A DNA stretch of 11,940 nucleotides, taken from positions 1 to 11,940 of the forward strand of contig JAKOGH010000623.1 of the NCBI GenBank assembly GCA_024811115.1. Direction: 5' to 3'. The position numbers and the translations under genes are program-made. Shown here piece after piece: positions 1-8,341 of this stretch. The notes under the pieces are model-generated. The model did no database searches, had not been told where the DNA came from, and saw only the letters and a program-made list of their open reading frames with translations. Every line of letters starts with the position of its first letter. Within the stretch, counting starts at the first letter, position 1. Source of the stretch: Terana coerulea. Lineage: Eukaryota; Basidiomycota; Agaricomycetes; Polyporales; Phanerochaetaceae.

Positions 1-1592
1 TCCTGTCGAAATGGGAGCGTCGGCGTGACTCTCCGAGAGGTATGTCATGTGATATGTGAAATACAATGTCAGCTCACTAGTCTTCCAGAATGTTAACGCT
101 CACCTTTGAGTTTGTCGTGGGCACGGAACTGCGTTCGCCGAATGTTCAGGTGGCGCCAGCGCTCTAGTAAGGGTACTGAGGGTCCTGATTCCACTAGTGC
201 ATCTCAAATTGTGGCACTGCCGCCATCTTTTCCAGGAACAATCGGGGTCAATAGGTCCAGCGAAGTGAAATGAAGCACCTTAAATATCAGCACGTCAAGG
301 TATTTCCATCATAAATTGGACATCTTCTGCTTGTTTGCTTGTAGGTTCGACGGCTGGTGTTCGATGCGAGCAGTGCTCTTGGATAGTTTGTGATCATCTA
401 GCGAATAATTTTACCCTGCTGGTTCAGTCTGAGTCAAGGGATTGAAGCAGCCTAAAAGCTAACCTTGATGCTGTGGAGCTGCAATTCCTAATAGACTCAG
501 CGCTGTCAAGTCAACACTGCCAGCGCACGAACCTGCGTCTCGGGTTCTCATTCTTGCTATGGGCCATGGCATATGCTTCGCTGAATTAAATAAAGCCAGC
601 ATACGCGTGAAGTCTAGGCCTGAATAGCGAACCCGGAAGTCTTGAGGAACGATCGAAGCTCGTCGCAAGGGCGCTTGGGTACCAGTAACCTGACAGAACT
701 TAAAGGACAGATGAACGGCGTCCCGGGAAATGGGCAGCTCCGACAAAAGGGCGATGCACAAAGACGTGCTTAAGACATAAATGTGCTTGTTTCCCATTTT
801 GCTCTGTCCGCTATGTCGTGGGACATTTCTAGCATCGCCGCAGCGAACTAACCAGAGTGCGACAAGACCATACGATATCGTCTTCCCTTGCTGCTTCGCA
901 TCGAACAGAGCGTAGTCATTTCCTATATGTCAGTTATTCCGCTGTTGCGACCCGAGAGCAAGATGCCATGGTTCTACCACTTACTCGGAGCCAACACAGC
1001 TGTCAGTCTCCTCACTGGCAGGCTGATCTTGAGTCTGCAGTCTTTTCGAATGTTACTAGATAACTCGTAGCAATGCAAGAAAAAGCTGTGGCAGCATAAA
1101 CATATTATGGTGAGGTAGAGATGATGATGGTCGAGTGCAAGTTGACTTGGCTGTGCTAGCGTCTATCGAACTCTTGTTTGGCACTGTTAGAATCGAAAGC
1201 TGATGTCTTCCGAATTCAGCCACCAGGCTCGATCGTCAGCGGAGGGCGCTGAGAACCGGGAGCAAGGCGCCTGGAAGCGGGATCGCTGTGGCGTTCGGAG
1301 CTTCCCACCAGGCAGTACCACTGGTTATGCCACGTTGTGCTTTGCTGTATTGTGATTTCCACATAATATTGTTGATTTTCTACTATAGCCAATCGATTTT
1401 GAGATACATTTCGCGATAGTCAGATACAAATCTTTGCAAGCTGCGCCAGGATGAAGCTACAAGTAACATAAGATTGAACTGGAGACGTAGTTAGCCATGT
1501 ACTCGTTCGCCAGCGTGAGGGGCGCTTACCATGTACAGTGAGATTGTTATGCATTACCTAAATTTGTTTCTGATTGGAACCCACGACCAGCT
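1..1592. other. No recognisable gene
   Basis: Both strands were read for coding frames, splice-site pairs and repeats. Open frames here are at most about 140 codons, and none carries a motif I recognise. The longest, on the plus strand from 1531, is the antisense shadow of the velvet gene's 3' end. A minus-strand stretch at 104-202 is open and bounded by an AG acceptor and a GTGAGC donor, but it has no family match I can name and is listed among the rejected items. The part from about 1530 to 1592 is presumably the 3' untranslated region of the velvet gene. Confidence 0.5.
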
Positions 1593-1727
1593 CTACTCAT
1601 CCTCGTCTCCGCTCCCGTCGTCGTCGTCGCTATCATCGTCGCCTCTCCTTCGGCGACGCCTACGACGGCCACGATTAGAATCCGAAGGGCCCGGACTGCC
1701 TTCGCCGGCGGTGCCGCCGCGGCGCCG
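1593..1727 (-). other. PolyArg / polyAsp C-terminal tail of the velvet protein
   Basis: After the last conserved velvet motif (LNLRETERKRRR) the final exon encodes a Gly/Ser-rich stretch, then about eight Arg in a row, then GDDSDDDDGSGDEDE and the TAG stop. The coding DNA uses mixed Arg codons (CGT, AGG, CGC, CGA, AGA), so this is not a simple triplet microsatellite. A nuclear-localisation or nucleic-acid-contacting role for the Arg block is inference. Confidence 0.75.
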
Positions 1728-3496
1728 CTTCCGCTCAGTCTCACGCAAGTTCAGCCGGACGCCGAACATGGACAGGTGCTGCAGGGTCGTTCAGCACCAG
1801 GCACAGCGGGCGGCAGACGACGCACCTTGGTCAGGTCCGTCGACGGACGCAGCCCGGGGAACTCCTTGGTGGAGTAGATGCGGAACGGGCCGCCGTAGCA
1901 CTCGGCGAGCACGGGGATCGCCTCGTTGCGCCCGCTCTTGGCGAAGATGTTGAAGACGCGGTAGCGGAGGATGAACGTGCCCTCGTTGCGCACCGCGATG
2001 TCCTGCACACGCGAAAAGGGAGGCGGGTCAGCACCGCGTCGGGCAAGCGCACGGCAGGAGGGAAAGACACCGAGAATGAAGGAGCACACGGACTGAGAAA
2101 ACGAACATCAGCACTTTGCGCCCGAGGTACTCAGGCTCTGCGACTGTGCGATGGTGGCGCCCGAGCGCGGTCGTGCACCGGTGGTCTTCGCGGATTTCCT
2201 GCCCGTTGAGGATCGCCAAGACCGCCTCGGGCGCACCAGGCGGAGGCCGGCTCGGCTTGCCCTCTTGCGACTCTGGCGGCGCCGATGCCGGTGCAGGCCC
2301 AGCCAGTTGAGATGGAGGCGGCAACATTGGTGGTGGTTGGGGTGGCGGATACGTATACGATGCAGCTGGCGGAGGGGGTCCCGGTGGAAGGGGTGGGAGG
2401 GTGAGCTCGGACCGAGAGTACGGACCATGCATCGGAGGTAGTGAGAAGCCGGGGCCGTACGCGGAGGGTGGCGGATTCAGAGTGGATATTGGCGGGAGCG
2501 TGACGTTACTGCCGCTTGCCGGAGGTGCAGGAGGAGGAACAGTGTATGGGACACCACCATTGCCAGCCTGCGGTGGATAATGGCCATAGGAGCCACTGCT
2601 AGGACCACTGTGTGAGCCGGACGGCCCAGGGTATGACGGTGAAGCGGTTGAGTGGGACGTGTAAGAGAACGACGGAGAGGCGACAGATGGGGTGGGGTTG
2701 GCGACGCAGAAGTTGGTGTCGACAGGGTTGGCGTAGACGTGGAAGCTGCTCGAGTGCGGGATGGGGACTTCTTTCTTCGCTTGTTAGGTGCCTCAGAAGG
2801 ATCGACCGGCTCCTCCTGCAGGCCCACCTGGAAGAGATCTATGTGACACAGTATACCAAATCCACCCATATCACTACAATGGCAGTTTGCATCAGCCTCT
2901 TTCCCACGCCATAGGAAGCGATTCGTACTCATAACTCTCGAACTCTTTGTGTTCTTCGAATGGCGTACCGTAGCGAAGAACGTCAAAGAGCTTGAGCTGA
3001 ACAACAGGAGGTGGATCAAGCGGACGTCTGTCCTTCCGTGCGTATCTAAGAATGGTCGGTAAGCGTTGATGCAATAGTCAAGTAGACAGGGGTATTGTGA
3101 ATTATGACGCGTCTTGAGGTTGAATGCCTCTTCCCTAAAGGACAGTAACAGTAACCCCTACAGATCTATCCTGCTCAGCCAGTTACTGGTCGCTCCGATT
3201 GAGGGCGACACTGCCGAGAAATGACAGCCATGTCCGATGGGCACATGCGCGAGGCACGTAGTGAATGCGGGACAAAGGCCCCTGGGTGACTTCTTCGACT
3301 TCGGTGCAATATCATGCTGCCATGGCTCAACATAGAGTGCAATGGACAAGTGCTTCACAGTGAAAGCGTGCAAATTCGCTACTCACTTTCGCCCCAAGTC
3401 AGCCTTCTGCAACTCTATCAGCTCCGCTCGCAATGTACGGCCCTTAAATTGACCATCGGAGAAGGTAACCGGGCGACCAATGTCATCCCTCGACAT
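1593..3496 (-). CDS. Velvet-domain transcriptional regulator, five exons, one apparent 1-nt deficit
   Basis: Velvet proteins are fungal nuclear DNA-binding regulators with an NF-kB-like fold; they form dimers and control development and secondary metabolism. My exon model on the minus strand is 3496-3387, 3045-2929, 2873-2094, 2002-1826 and 1778-1593, giving about 456 residues. The N-terminal half of the domain (about residues 9-95) contains GRTLRAEL, QKADLGRK, the hallmark DRRPLDPPPVVQL, EFESYDD and GILCHIDLF. A basic KRRKKSPSR patch follows, then a Pro/Ser/Gly-rich insert of roughly 170 residues. The domain resumes with GRKVLMFVF, DIAVRNEGTF, LRYRVFNIF, STKEFPGLRPSTDLTK and LSMFGVRLNL (to about residue 405). 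The tail is a run of Arg then Asp/Glu. The reading frame shifts once near 2689-2697 (two GGGG runs on the plus strand), where one extra base restores a continuous frame. The start is uncertain: the ATG at 3496 is the nearest in-frame Met, but the frame stays open upstream to 3745. Introns are 341, 55, 91 and 47 nt. The split domain resembles VelB-type proteins, but I cannot choose between VelB, VeA and VosA classes by eye. Confidence 0.88.
2200..2697 (-). other. Pro/Ser/Gly-rich insert inside the velvet domain
   Basis: This part of velvet exon 3 encodes low-complexity sequence rich in Pro, Ser, Gly, Ala and Tyr, with motifs such as PPLPPGPPPPAA, YPPPQPPPMLPPP and PPPAPPASG. It separates the two halves of the velvet domain. 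It reads well only in the frame used after the apparent frame break at 2689-2697, and it joins without a stop to the conserved second half. It is probably disordered; long inserts at this place are known in VelB-type proteins. Confidence 0.7.
3046..3386 (-). other. Long first intron of the velvet gene (341 nt)
   Basis: The donor AA|GTGAGT lies at 3386 and the acceptor TTCTTAG ends at 3046. Joining them creates the conserved run LGRK-YARKDRRPL with the split Lys codon AA+A, which is strong support for both sites. At 341 nt this intron is several times longer than the others in the window. A minus-strand open frame inside it (3158-3373) has no recognisable motif. Confidence 0.7.
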
Positions 3497-4144
3497 GTTC
3501 CCGGCCGGGGCCTCGACGAATATGAGCAGATGCGACTCAGCGAAAGCCTCTGGAGGTGGTACTGACCGGTGCCCTCTGCGACATGGCCGTGAACTCGGAA
3601 ATGCTGGGCAGTGCCCCTCCCTGTGGGCGATGCATCTTGGCAGACGGCGGGCGCCCGGGTCTGTGTCGCGGATATGTTGGGCGTGGTCAGTGGAGGTGGT
3701 GGGGGAAAGAGAGCGTGAGGGGTTTACGCAATGCCCGAGCGGCAACGAGAGCGTCGGTCGGAGTGGCCCAGCGACGATCAGAAATATTATCTCGGTAGGC
3801 GTGCGCTGGGTACCGGGGCGGCGGCGGGGAAGGGGTGGCTCGTGTTACGAGCGACCACGCTATATAAGGTCTTCCTGCGGGCCATGCCGACGGTAACAAA
3901 TACGTGGTTACCACGCTTACTCACGCTCCTTATGCCCGTCTTACGTTCTCGTTACGCCCCTTATCCGATCAATAATTATTTCTTACATCTCACTTCAATC
4001 TCAGACAAATCGAACCAGCTTCCCGGCTCGCCTGTTCTTAGAGTTCAGCGCCCGCGGCCATTCTCCCCTGAGACAGGCCTGCGCCGCTTCCCTCCCTACG
4101 CTAGTCCTAATGTGCCTAAACTTTCGTGGTTTGTTCCGGCAGGG
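3497..4144. promoter_or_regulatory. Upstream region of velvet, with a palindromic TATA-like site at 3861-3869
   Basis: This is the presumed promoter and 5' leader of the minus-strand velvet gene. The sequence TATATAAGG at 3861-3869 fits a TATA box reading rightward, and its core TATATA is its own reverse complement, so it could serve either direction. To its right (about 3900-4140) the plus strand is pyrimidine-rich, as fungal 5' leaders often are. That favours a rightward start, but no convincing product follows. The in-frame continuation of velvet exon 1 up to 3745 may also be coding if the true start lies upstream. Confidence 0.3.
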
Positions 4145-4473
4145 ATGATCGGTCGAGGTGAGTATCCGACCCGTTTCCAGGGCTCTGATTTTCCGCTTTT
4201 GCACCATTTCTTATGTTTATTTCCCCTCCTCCAACCACAGCTGAAACGAACACACGTAATCGGGAACTAACTCTAGCTCAAACCTTCTACTTGCTCCCGG
4301 CCATACGCCGCCGTTTACTCACGCTATGGCTCGGAATGGGTCCTTTACTGCCGCCAGCATCTGCTGCCTCGTTCTCCCACTCGTCTCAGCTGTCATCCGT
4401 TGGTCTGTCCTCATGCTCAGATACCCATGCCGCGGGGAGAAGCCCGTCACAAGGCCAGCATCCCGCTCCGTAG
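4145..4473 (+). CDS. Weak candidate: small spliced ORF of unknown function
   Basis: An ATG at 4145 is followed 13 nt later by a good donor (GAG|GTGAGT at 4158), and a pyrimidine-rich tract ending in CCACAG supplies an acceptor at 4240. Joining them gives an open frame of about 81 codons starting MIGRAETNTRN and ending GQHPAP at 4473. It is Ser- and Leu-rich with no domain I recognise. It lies about 280 bp downstream of the rightward TATA-like site. An overlapping frame starting at 4325 begins with a signal-peptide-like segment (MARNGSFTAASICCLVL) and is an alternative. Neither is supported by homology, and chance is a real possibility. Confidence 0.13.
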
Positions 4474-4740
4474 CGCCCCTGCTCGTCCAGTCGAAAGCGC
4501 TCTGACCCCCGTGGACCGTGACCAAGTTCGCCTTCAGTTCGCCGTCAGGCCGCCAGCGCCCGCTTCACCTACAAAGTGAGCGCGAGCCAGCGTCCCGCAC
4601 CGTGCTCTACACCCATCCCGTGGTCCCACCATGCGACTCGGACGCTGGAAAGCGCGTAGATTTGCCTGGAGGCAGATGGACTCGTCGCGGTCGCCGTGCG
4701 TGCGGAGGAGAGACTGCCAAGCTCCAGACATGAAAGATCG

Positions 4741-6609
4741 TGGCGTGCAACACGAGGCGTAGTTTCACAGTCCGCAAAGCTACCTGCGTCCTGTATCCTG
4801 GACTCGTGCATGCTCAAGTCCGGTTGAATCGCTCGTTTCGCACACAATAGGCCGCATTCTAGCACGGCCGTCCTTCCGCATAGAAGACGGCTGACGCCAT
4901 CCTCCAATACTCTCTGAACGCTGCTGAGCGTTATAGTGCATGGCCGTGGTTTAACGCGTGAGTGGCCGAGCTGCGTCCTGCCTAAAAGGTATCATCAGTT
5001 CGATTTCTACTCCGCTCGTATCGAGAAACACGGCCTCGCCGTCCTTTGCGCAGCTTGTCACAGGTTTTTGGGTCAAAAGCTTGCGCCGGTCAATCTCGGA
5101 GTCATAATCTACACCACGACCTTTGTCAGGTAGCTCGGGAGGTGCAGTTAATAGCTCTCGACGCACCCACACTGTACCAATCTCCGTCAACGGCGAACTT
5201 GGCAGGCTGTATATGGCCACGGCCACTCCCAGAGCGTCACGGATCCTGGTGTATACGCGGTCGCAGCGCCTGGGCGCAGATCGCCTGTGCACCCACGGAG
5301 CCGTATCCTAAGCTTCGGGGTCGTCAACCAGAGATGCAAGGTCCGGCTCCAAGCGAAAACGTACCTTTTGCCCGCAGACGGCCAACTACGATGACCTGAT
5401 ACCTTTTCGTCAGCATGCGCACGACGTGGGGGCGGACGACATTGTCTCTCACTCACATGGCCACCTTTTGAACCCCGCTTCGCACGCAATTTGTGCACGA
5501 GGATTCTCTATTCGACGCTCAGTTCCGAGGTTATGGACGGCTGCATGGCACAGGGTTAAGTTAAGCTTGAGATCCGTCACAGAAAGACCTAGATCGTGTA
5601 CACTTTCCCTGAAGAACATTCTACAGACACTTATCGTGGTGAGACCGGGGTGTTGGACGTCATATGCCACACTGTGCTGAAAAGGTACTCCATTCATTGC
5701 TTGTTGTATATGCGAACTGAATCGGTTGACTTACCGCCAATATCCCGTTCCGAAGGCCGCAAGGAGTAACCGGTGCACACGGCTTTGTAGAAGTCTGCAG
5801 GGTATGCACCTGTGTGCTTCGGCCGAGATAGATCACGGAGTTCGTAAGGGTGAGCCGCTGCTGCCTATTCAGTCGGTGTATCTTAATAACGCAGCAAAGA
5901 CGGACAGTAGCGAATCTGTAACTTGTAGATAAGCCTATTCCTCCGACGCCACATCGGTCCATCACCCTCATACGCACAGGGTGGCGGAAGGTGCATACCA
6001 TTCCGAGCTCATATAAATCAGAGGTGCATCGCAGGACACACCAACATGCACAAGTTAGCCTCGTTTACGGAGAGCCAGTGGGGTTGCAAAACGAACACCC
6101 TAATGAGCGCATCACTGCGGCTGCTGCGCCTGATGATAGTATTGCAGAGACACATGCAGTGAGCAGAGAAAGAATATCTTAAACAACGGAGCGTTGCTCG
6201 CCGGTTATGTGGTTCACACCAGTGCAAGGTCTCTTCATGTTACTCATAGCCACGTCTGACTCCGAACAGTGCAAGTGCTGATCCGACCTGATGGTGTTTC
6301 GAGAAAGGACAGGCCAAACCGCGTCTGACTTGACTGTTCACTTGTGACCGAACGGAGAGGATAATCGTTGCAGCTACATATCATAAGTGCATGAGAGCTT
6401 AGGGTGAGGTACGCGGAAGCACCAATCATAGGACCACTCCGGGATGTGTGGAGCACTTCGCAGATTGAAGGCGAGCGGAGTAGAGAGGTCTGCAGAGTGT
6501 AGTAAGGATGCGATAACCGAGTCGATTCCCATCGGCACGGAGTGGTATGTGTACATGCGGAGAATTTTGAGAAGGCATCCTCATGAGCCCAAGAGAAAGC
6601 GATATAAAA
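4741..6609. other. No recognisable gene
   Basis: I find no protein family, tRNA, rRNA or repeat here. The best open frame is on the minus strand at 5292-4951 (about 113 codons, containing LGVAVAIYSLPSSPLTEIG and DYDSEIDRRKLL). It has a plausible codon mix but no match I can name and no upstream exon that I could join to it. Other frames of 60-100 codons overlap each other on both strands, as expected by chance. The right end of the stretch, next to 6610, would hold the 3' untranslated region of the eL27 gene. Confidence 0.5.
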
Positions 6610-7259
6610 CTAGAACTGTATGGTATGAGGTTATGGTGAGTACACTACCACGATAATAGTAGTAATTTGCGTACGCGAAGGGGTTGGAAGAACCACTTGT
6701 TCTTTCCACCAGCATACCTCTCCTCCAGCTGCTTCTTGATCAGCTTCTTGGCATCCTCACGCTGTGATGGCTCCTTGAAGGTCTCAGCGGCGACGGAGCC
6801 CTTCAAGCTTTCCAGCTCAAGAGCGTAACGGGTTGGGAAGAGGTGCGAGTAGTTGATGACCTGATTCAATGCCGCACTTCACGTAAGTCTCTGCCACAAT
6901 TGCAATCTCCAGATTTGCGCACCTTGATGAAAGGCTTGACCTTGCTCCTCTTCGCAAGCTTCTTCGCACCCATCCGCTTGGTGACCTTCAACGGGTAACG
7001 CTCGATGCCCGCAACGATTGCGTGGGGTAGGGTCGCTCCTTGGTGCCCTCATCGAGCTGCTTAATCACAACGACCTTCTTTCCCGCTTGGCGGCCGGACA
7101 GCACAATGGCGACCTATGCACCAAGAGGCAAGACAACTTCAGATCCTTGGACTTCCGACAACTAACGGCATGACCATACCTTTCCGGGCTTGTATACTAC
7201 GGAGATAATTTCAACATAGGTTCTTGCTGTATAGAGGGTGATTACGCACCTCGAACCAT
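6610..7259 (-). CDS. Ribosomal protein eL27 (60S L27), five exons, one apparent 1-nt deficit
   Basis: eL27 is a structural protein of the large cytosolic ribosomal subunit. Minus-strand exons are 7259-7250, 7196-7180, 7113-6923, 6860-6675 and 6615-6610. They encode MVRVYKPGK, then [92 protein letters not shown] and a final F plus TAG. Introns are 53, 66, 62 and 59 nt with GTGCGT, GTATGG, GTGCGC and GTACGC donors. Module lengths of 9, 64 and 63 residues match the family's usual 136 in total. Exon 3 is 191 nt where 192 are needed: after PYP the frame slips at a run of four C (plus-strand GGGG at 7024-7027), and one added base restores the conserved [12 protein letters not shown]. Without the last intron the frame would read past the conserved LRF end into nonsense, so the 6-nt terminal exon is well supported. 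The rest is intact, which argues for an assembly error rather than a pseudogene. Confidence 0.95.
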
Positions 7260-7353
7260 GTCTTGAGGTGGCGGGGCAGGGCGTCGGCGTTGAGGGGTTC
7301 CTTACCGTACGCTATGTTCCCGACGCCTGGTCACGGGCGTCACGTTTCAGCCA

Positions 7354-7380
7354 CCCGGCACCTGCCGGGGTACTATACAG
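7354..7380 (-). promoter_or_regulatory. Candidate eL27 promoter elements: perfect inverted repeat and TATA-like site
   Basis: CCCGGCA (7354-7360) and TGCCGGG (7363-7369) form a perfect 7-bp inverted repeat with a 2-bp spacer. Next to it, reading leftward toward eL27, is CTGTATAGTA (7371-7380), a TATA-like sequence about 115 bp upstream of the eL27 start codon. The position suits a core promoter and a dimeric-factor site. The factor is unknown and the assignment is inference from position and symmetry. Confidence 0.3.
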
Positions 7381-7484
7381 CTTCAAGTGTGCCGCAGTAG
7401 GCGCTTGCGAGCGCCAACATTGATGCGCCTCTCCTCGAGCGCTCCGTGCCGACTTCAAGCTCACTCATGGCATACCGTGGCATA

Positions 7485-7493
7485 CGCTTCGAG
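7485..7493 (+). repeat. Left target-site duplication (9 bp)
   Basis: CGCTTCGAG at 7485-7493 directly precedes the left tip (TAGTCTCG...) of the inverted-repeat element. The same nine bases follow the right tip at 8853-8861. The preceding A also matches the last base of the right tip, so a 10-bp reading is possible. Confidence 0.8.
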
Positions 7494-7669
7494 TAGTCTC
7501 GTCCCCATCCCCTCCTTCCGGATTTGGGAACTCCGTCAGGAGGGTCTGGCGTCTCCCCAACGGCGGAGGGGGCATCGCCTTCGTCAGTTTCTGAAGAGCG
7601 TTTATTTCAACTTGAGACTCGTAGTTCGAATCCTGCACTCGCAGCATTGAGGTATGCTTTGGCTGACTT
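7494..7669 (+). repeat. Terminal inverted repeat, unit 1 left (176 bp)
   Basis: This copy begins TAGTCTCGTCCCC and pairs, in inverse orientation, with 8676-8852 almost without gaps. The few differences include CTGAAG in place of CTGACG near 7593. It contains the GC-rich block CTGGCGTCTCCCCAACGGCG and the B-box-like GTTCGAATCC (7624-7633). Confidence 0.85.
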
Positions 7670-8037
7670 GACAGGCGGAATTTATATATATATCCGTGAT
7701 TTTATGTAACTTTAGAATGAACTTCAGGCGGCATACGTGCTCCACAGCGGCTATACAACCTCCTGGCTGAGATTAACTGGACTTTATTGCTTCTTCACGG
7801 TGTTCAGCACTTCTGGCTTGGTTAGCTCATTCAAAAGGGTCATAAATAAAATTAATAATATTGCTTGACCCGCCTGAACACTGTAAAGGTATCAAAGCCT
7901 GGTTTTTGCCGGCCAAGTAGCCAGTCAGCTCATTTCTGCCCAGCTAACTCACATCAACAATTGCGTAACAAGGGAAGGGTAAAAAAATGTGAATTTGTGC
8001 TTTAAAATCATATATATGTGCATACATCCCGCCTGTT

Positions 8038-8165
8038 AAGTCAGCTAAGGCATACCTCAATGTTGCGAGTGCAGGATTCGAACTACGAGTCTCAAGTTGA
8101 AATAAGCGCTCATCAGAAACTGACGAAGGCGATGCCCCCCTCCGCCGTTGGGGAGACGCCAGACC
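8038..8165 (-). repeat. Terminal inverted repeat, unit 1 right, outer 49 bp missing
   Basis: This arm starts AAGTCAGCTAAGG and proceeds through GGATTCGAAC (8074-8083) to GCCAGACC, then changes at once into the left tip of unit 2 (TAGTCTCG at 8166). Compared with the intact right arm at 8676-8852 it lacks the terminal segment that begins CTCCTGACGGAG. Confidence 0.85.
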
Positions 8166-8341
8166 TAGTCTCGTCCCCATCCCCTCCTTCCGGATTTGGG
8201 AACTCCGTCAGGAGGGTCTGGCGTCTCCCCAACGGCGGCGGGGGCATCGCCTTCGTCAGTTTCTGACGAGCGCTTATGTCAACTTGAGACTCGTAGTTCG
8301 AATCCTGCACTCGCAGCATTGAGGTATGCCTTGGATGACTT
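8166..8341 (+). repeat. Terminal inverted repeat, unit 2 left (176 bp)
   Basis: This is a direct copy of 7494-7669, with the intact hairpin CGTCAGTTTCTGACG (6-bp arms, 3-nt loop) and the B-box-like GTTCGAATCC at 8296-8305. It also forms a long imperfect palindrome with the unit 1 right arm immediately to its left. Confidence 0.85.

Larger units (their letters stand above)
7494..8165. mobile_element. TIR element unit 1, MULE-like non-autonomous DNA transposon with truncated right end
   Basis: The left terminal inverted repeat starts TAGTCTCGTCCCC at 7494 and runs at least to 7669. Weaker pairing continues to about 7705, including the AT-rich TATATA tract. The matching right arm lies at 8003-8165, best conserved from 8038, and stops at GCCAGACC, so the outer 49 bp of the right end are missing. 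The core (about 7706-8002) encodes no protein. It is nearly identical to the core of unit 2, with only scattered substitutions. Long inverted repeats with a 9-bp duplication are typical of Mutator-like elements; a hAT element would give 8 bp. With no transposase inside, it must depend on one from elsewhere. Confidence 0.8.

Noticed and set aside
104..202. Minus-strand exon-like stretch at the left edge (contains PLLERWRHLN), bounded by TTTGAG acceptor and GTGAGC donor
   Set aside because: It is open and splice-bounded, but I found no upstream exon to join and no family I can name. Ninety-nine nucleotides are too few to exclude chance.
2028..2432. Proline-rich minus-strand ORF as an independent gene
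   Set aside because: It is the second-frame half of velvet exon 3. It flows directly into the conserved GRKVLMFVF segment and is separated from the first half only by the apparent one-base deficit.
3731..4270. Long plus-strand open frame of 179 codons
   Set aside because: It has no domain-like motif, crosses the TATA-like site and the splice-like signals, and lies in Pro/Leu/Arg-rich translation typical of a chance frame in GC-rich DNA.
4951..5292. Minus-strand 113-codon ORF
   Set aside because: The codon mix is plausible, but there are no recognisable motifs, no supporting splice structure and no neighbouring exon; overlapping frames on the other strand are equally long.
7230..7320. Minus-strand open frame with coding-like codons across the eL27 start (contains [16 protein letters not shown])
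   Set aside because: It is closed by stops just upstream and downstream, matches nothing I know, and overlaps the well-supported eL27 exon 1 and intron 1 in another frame.
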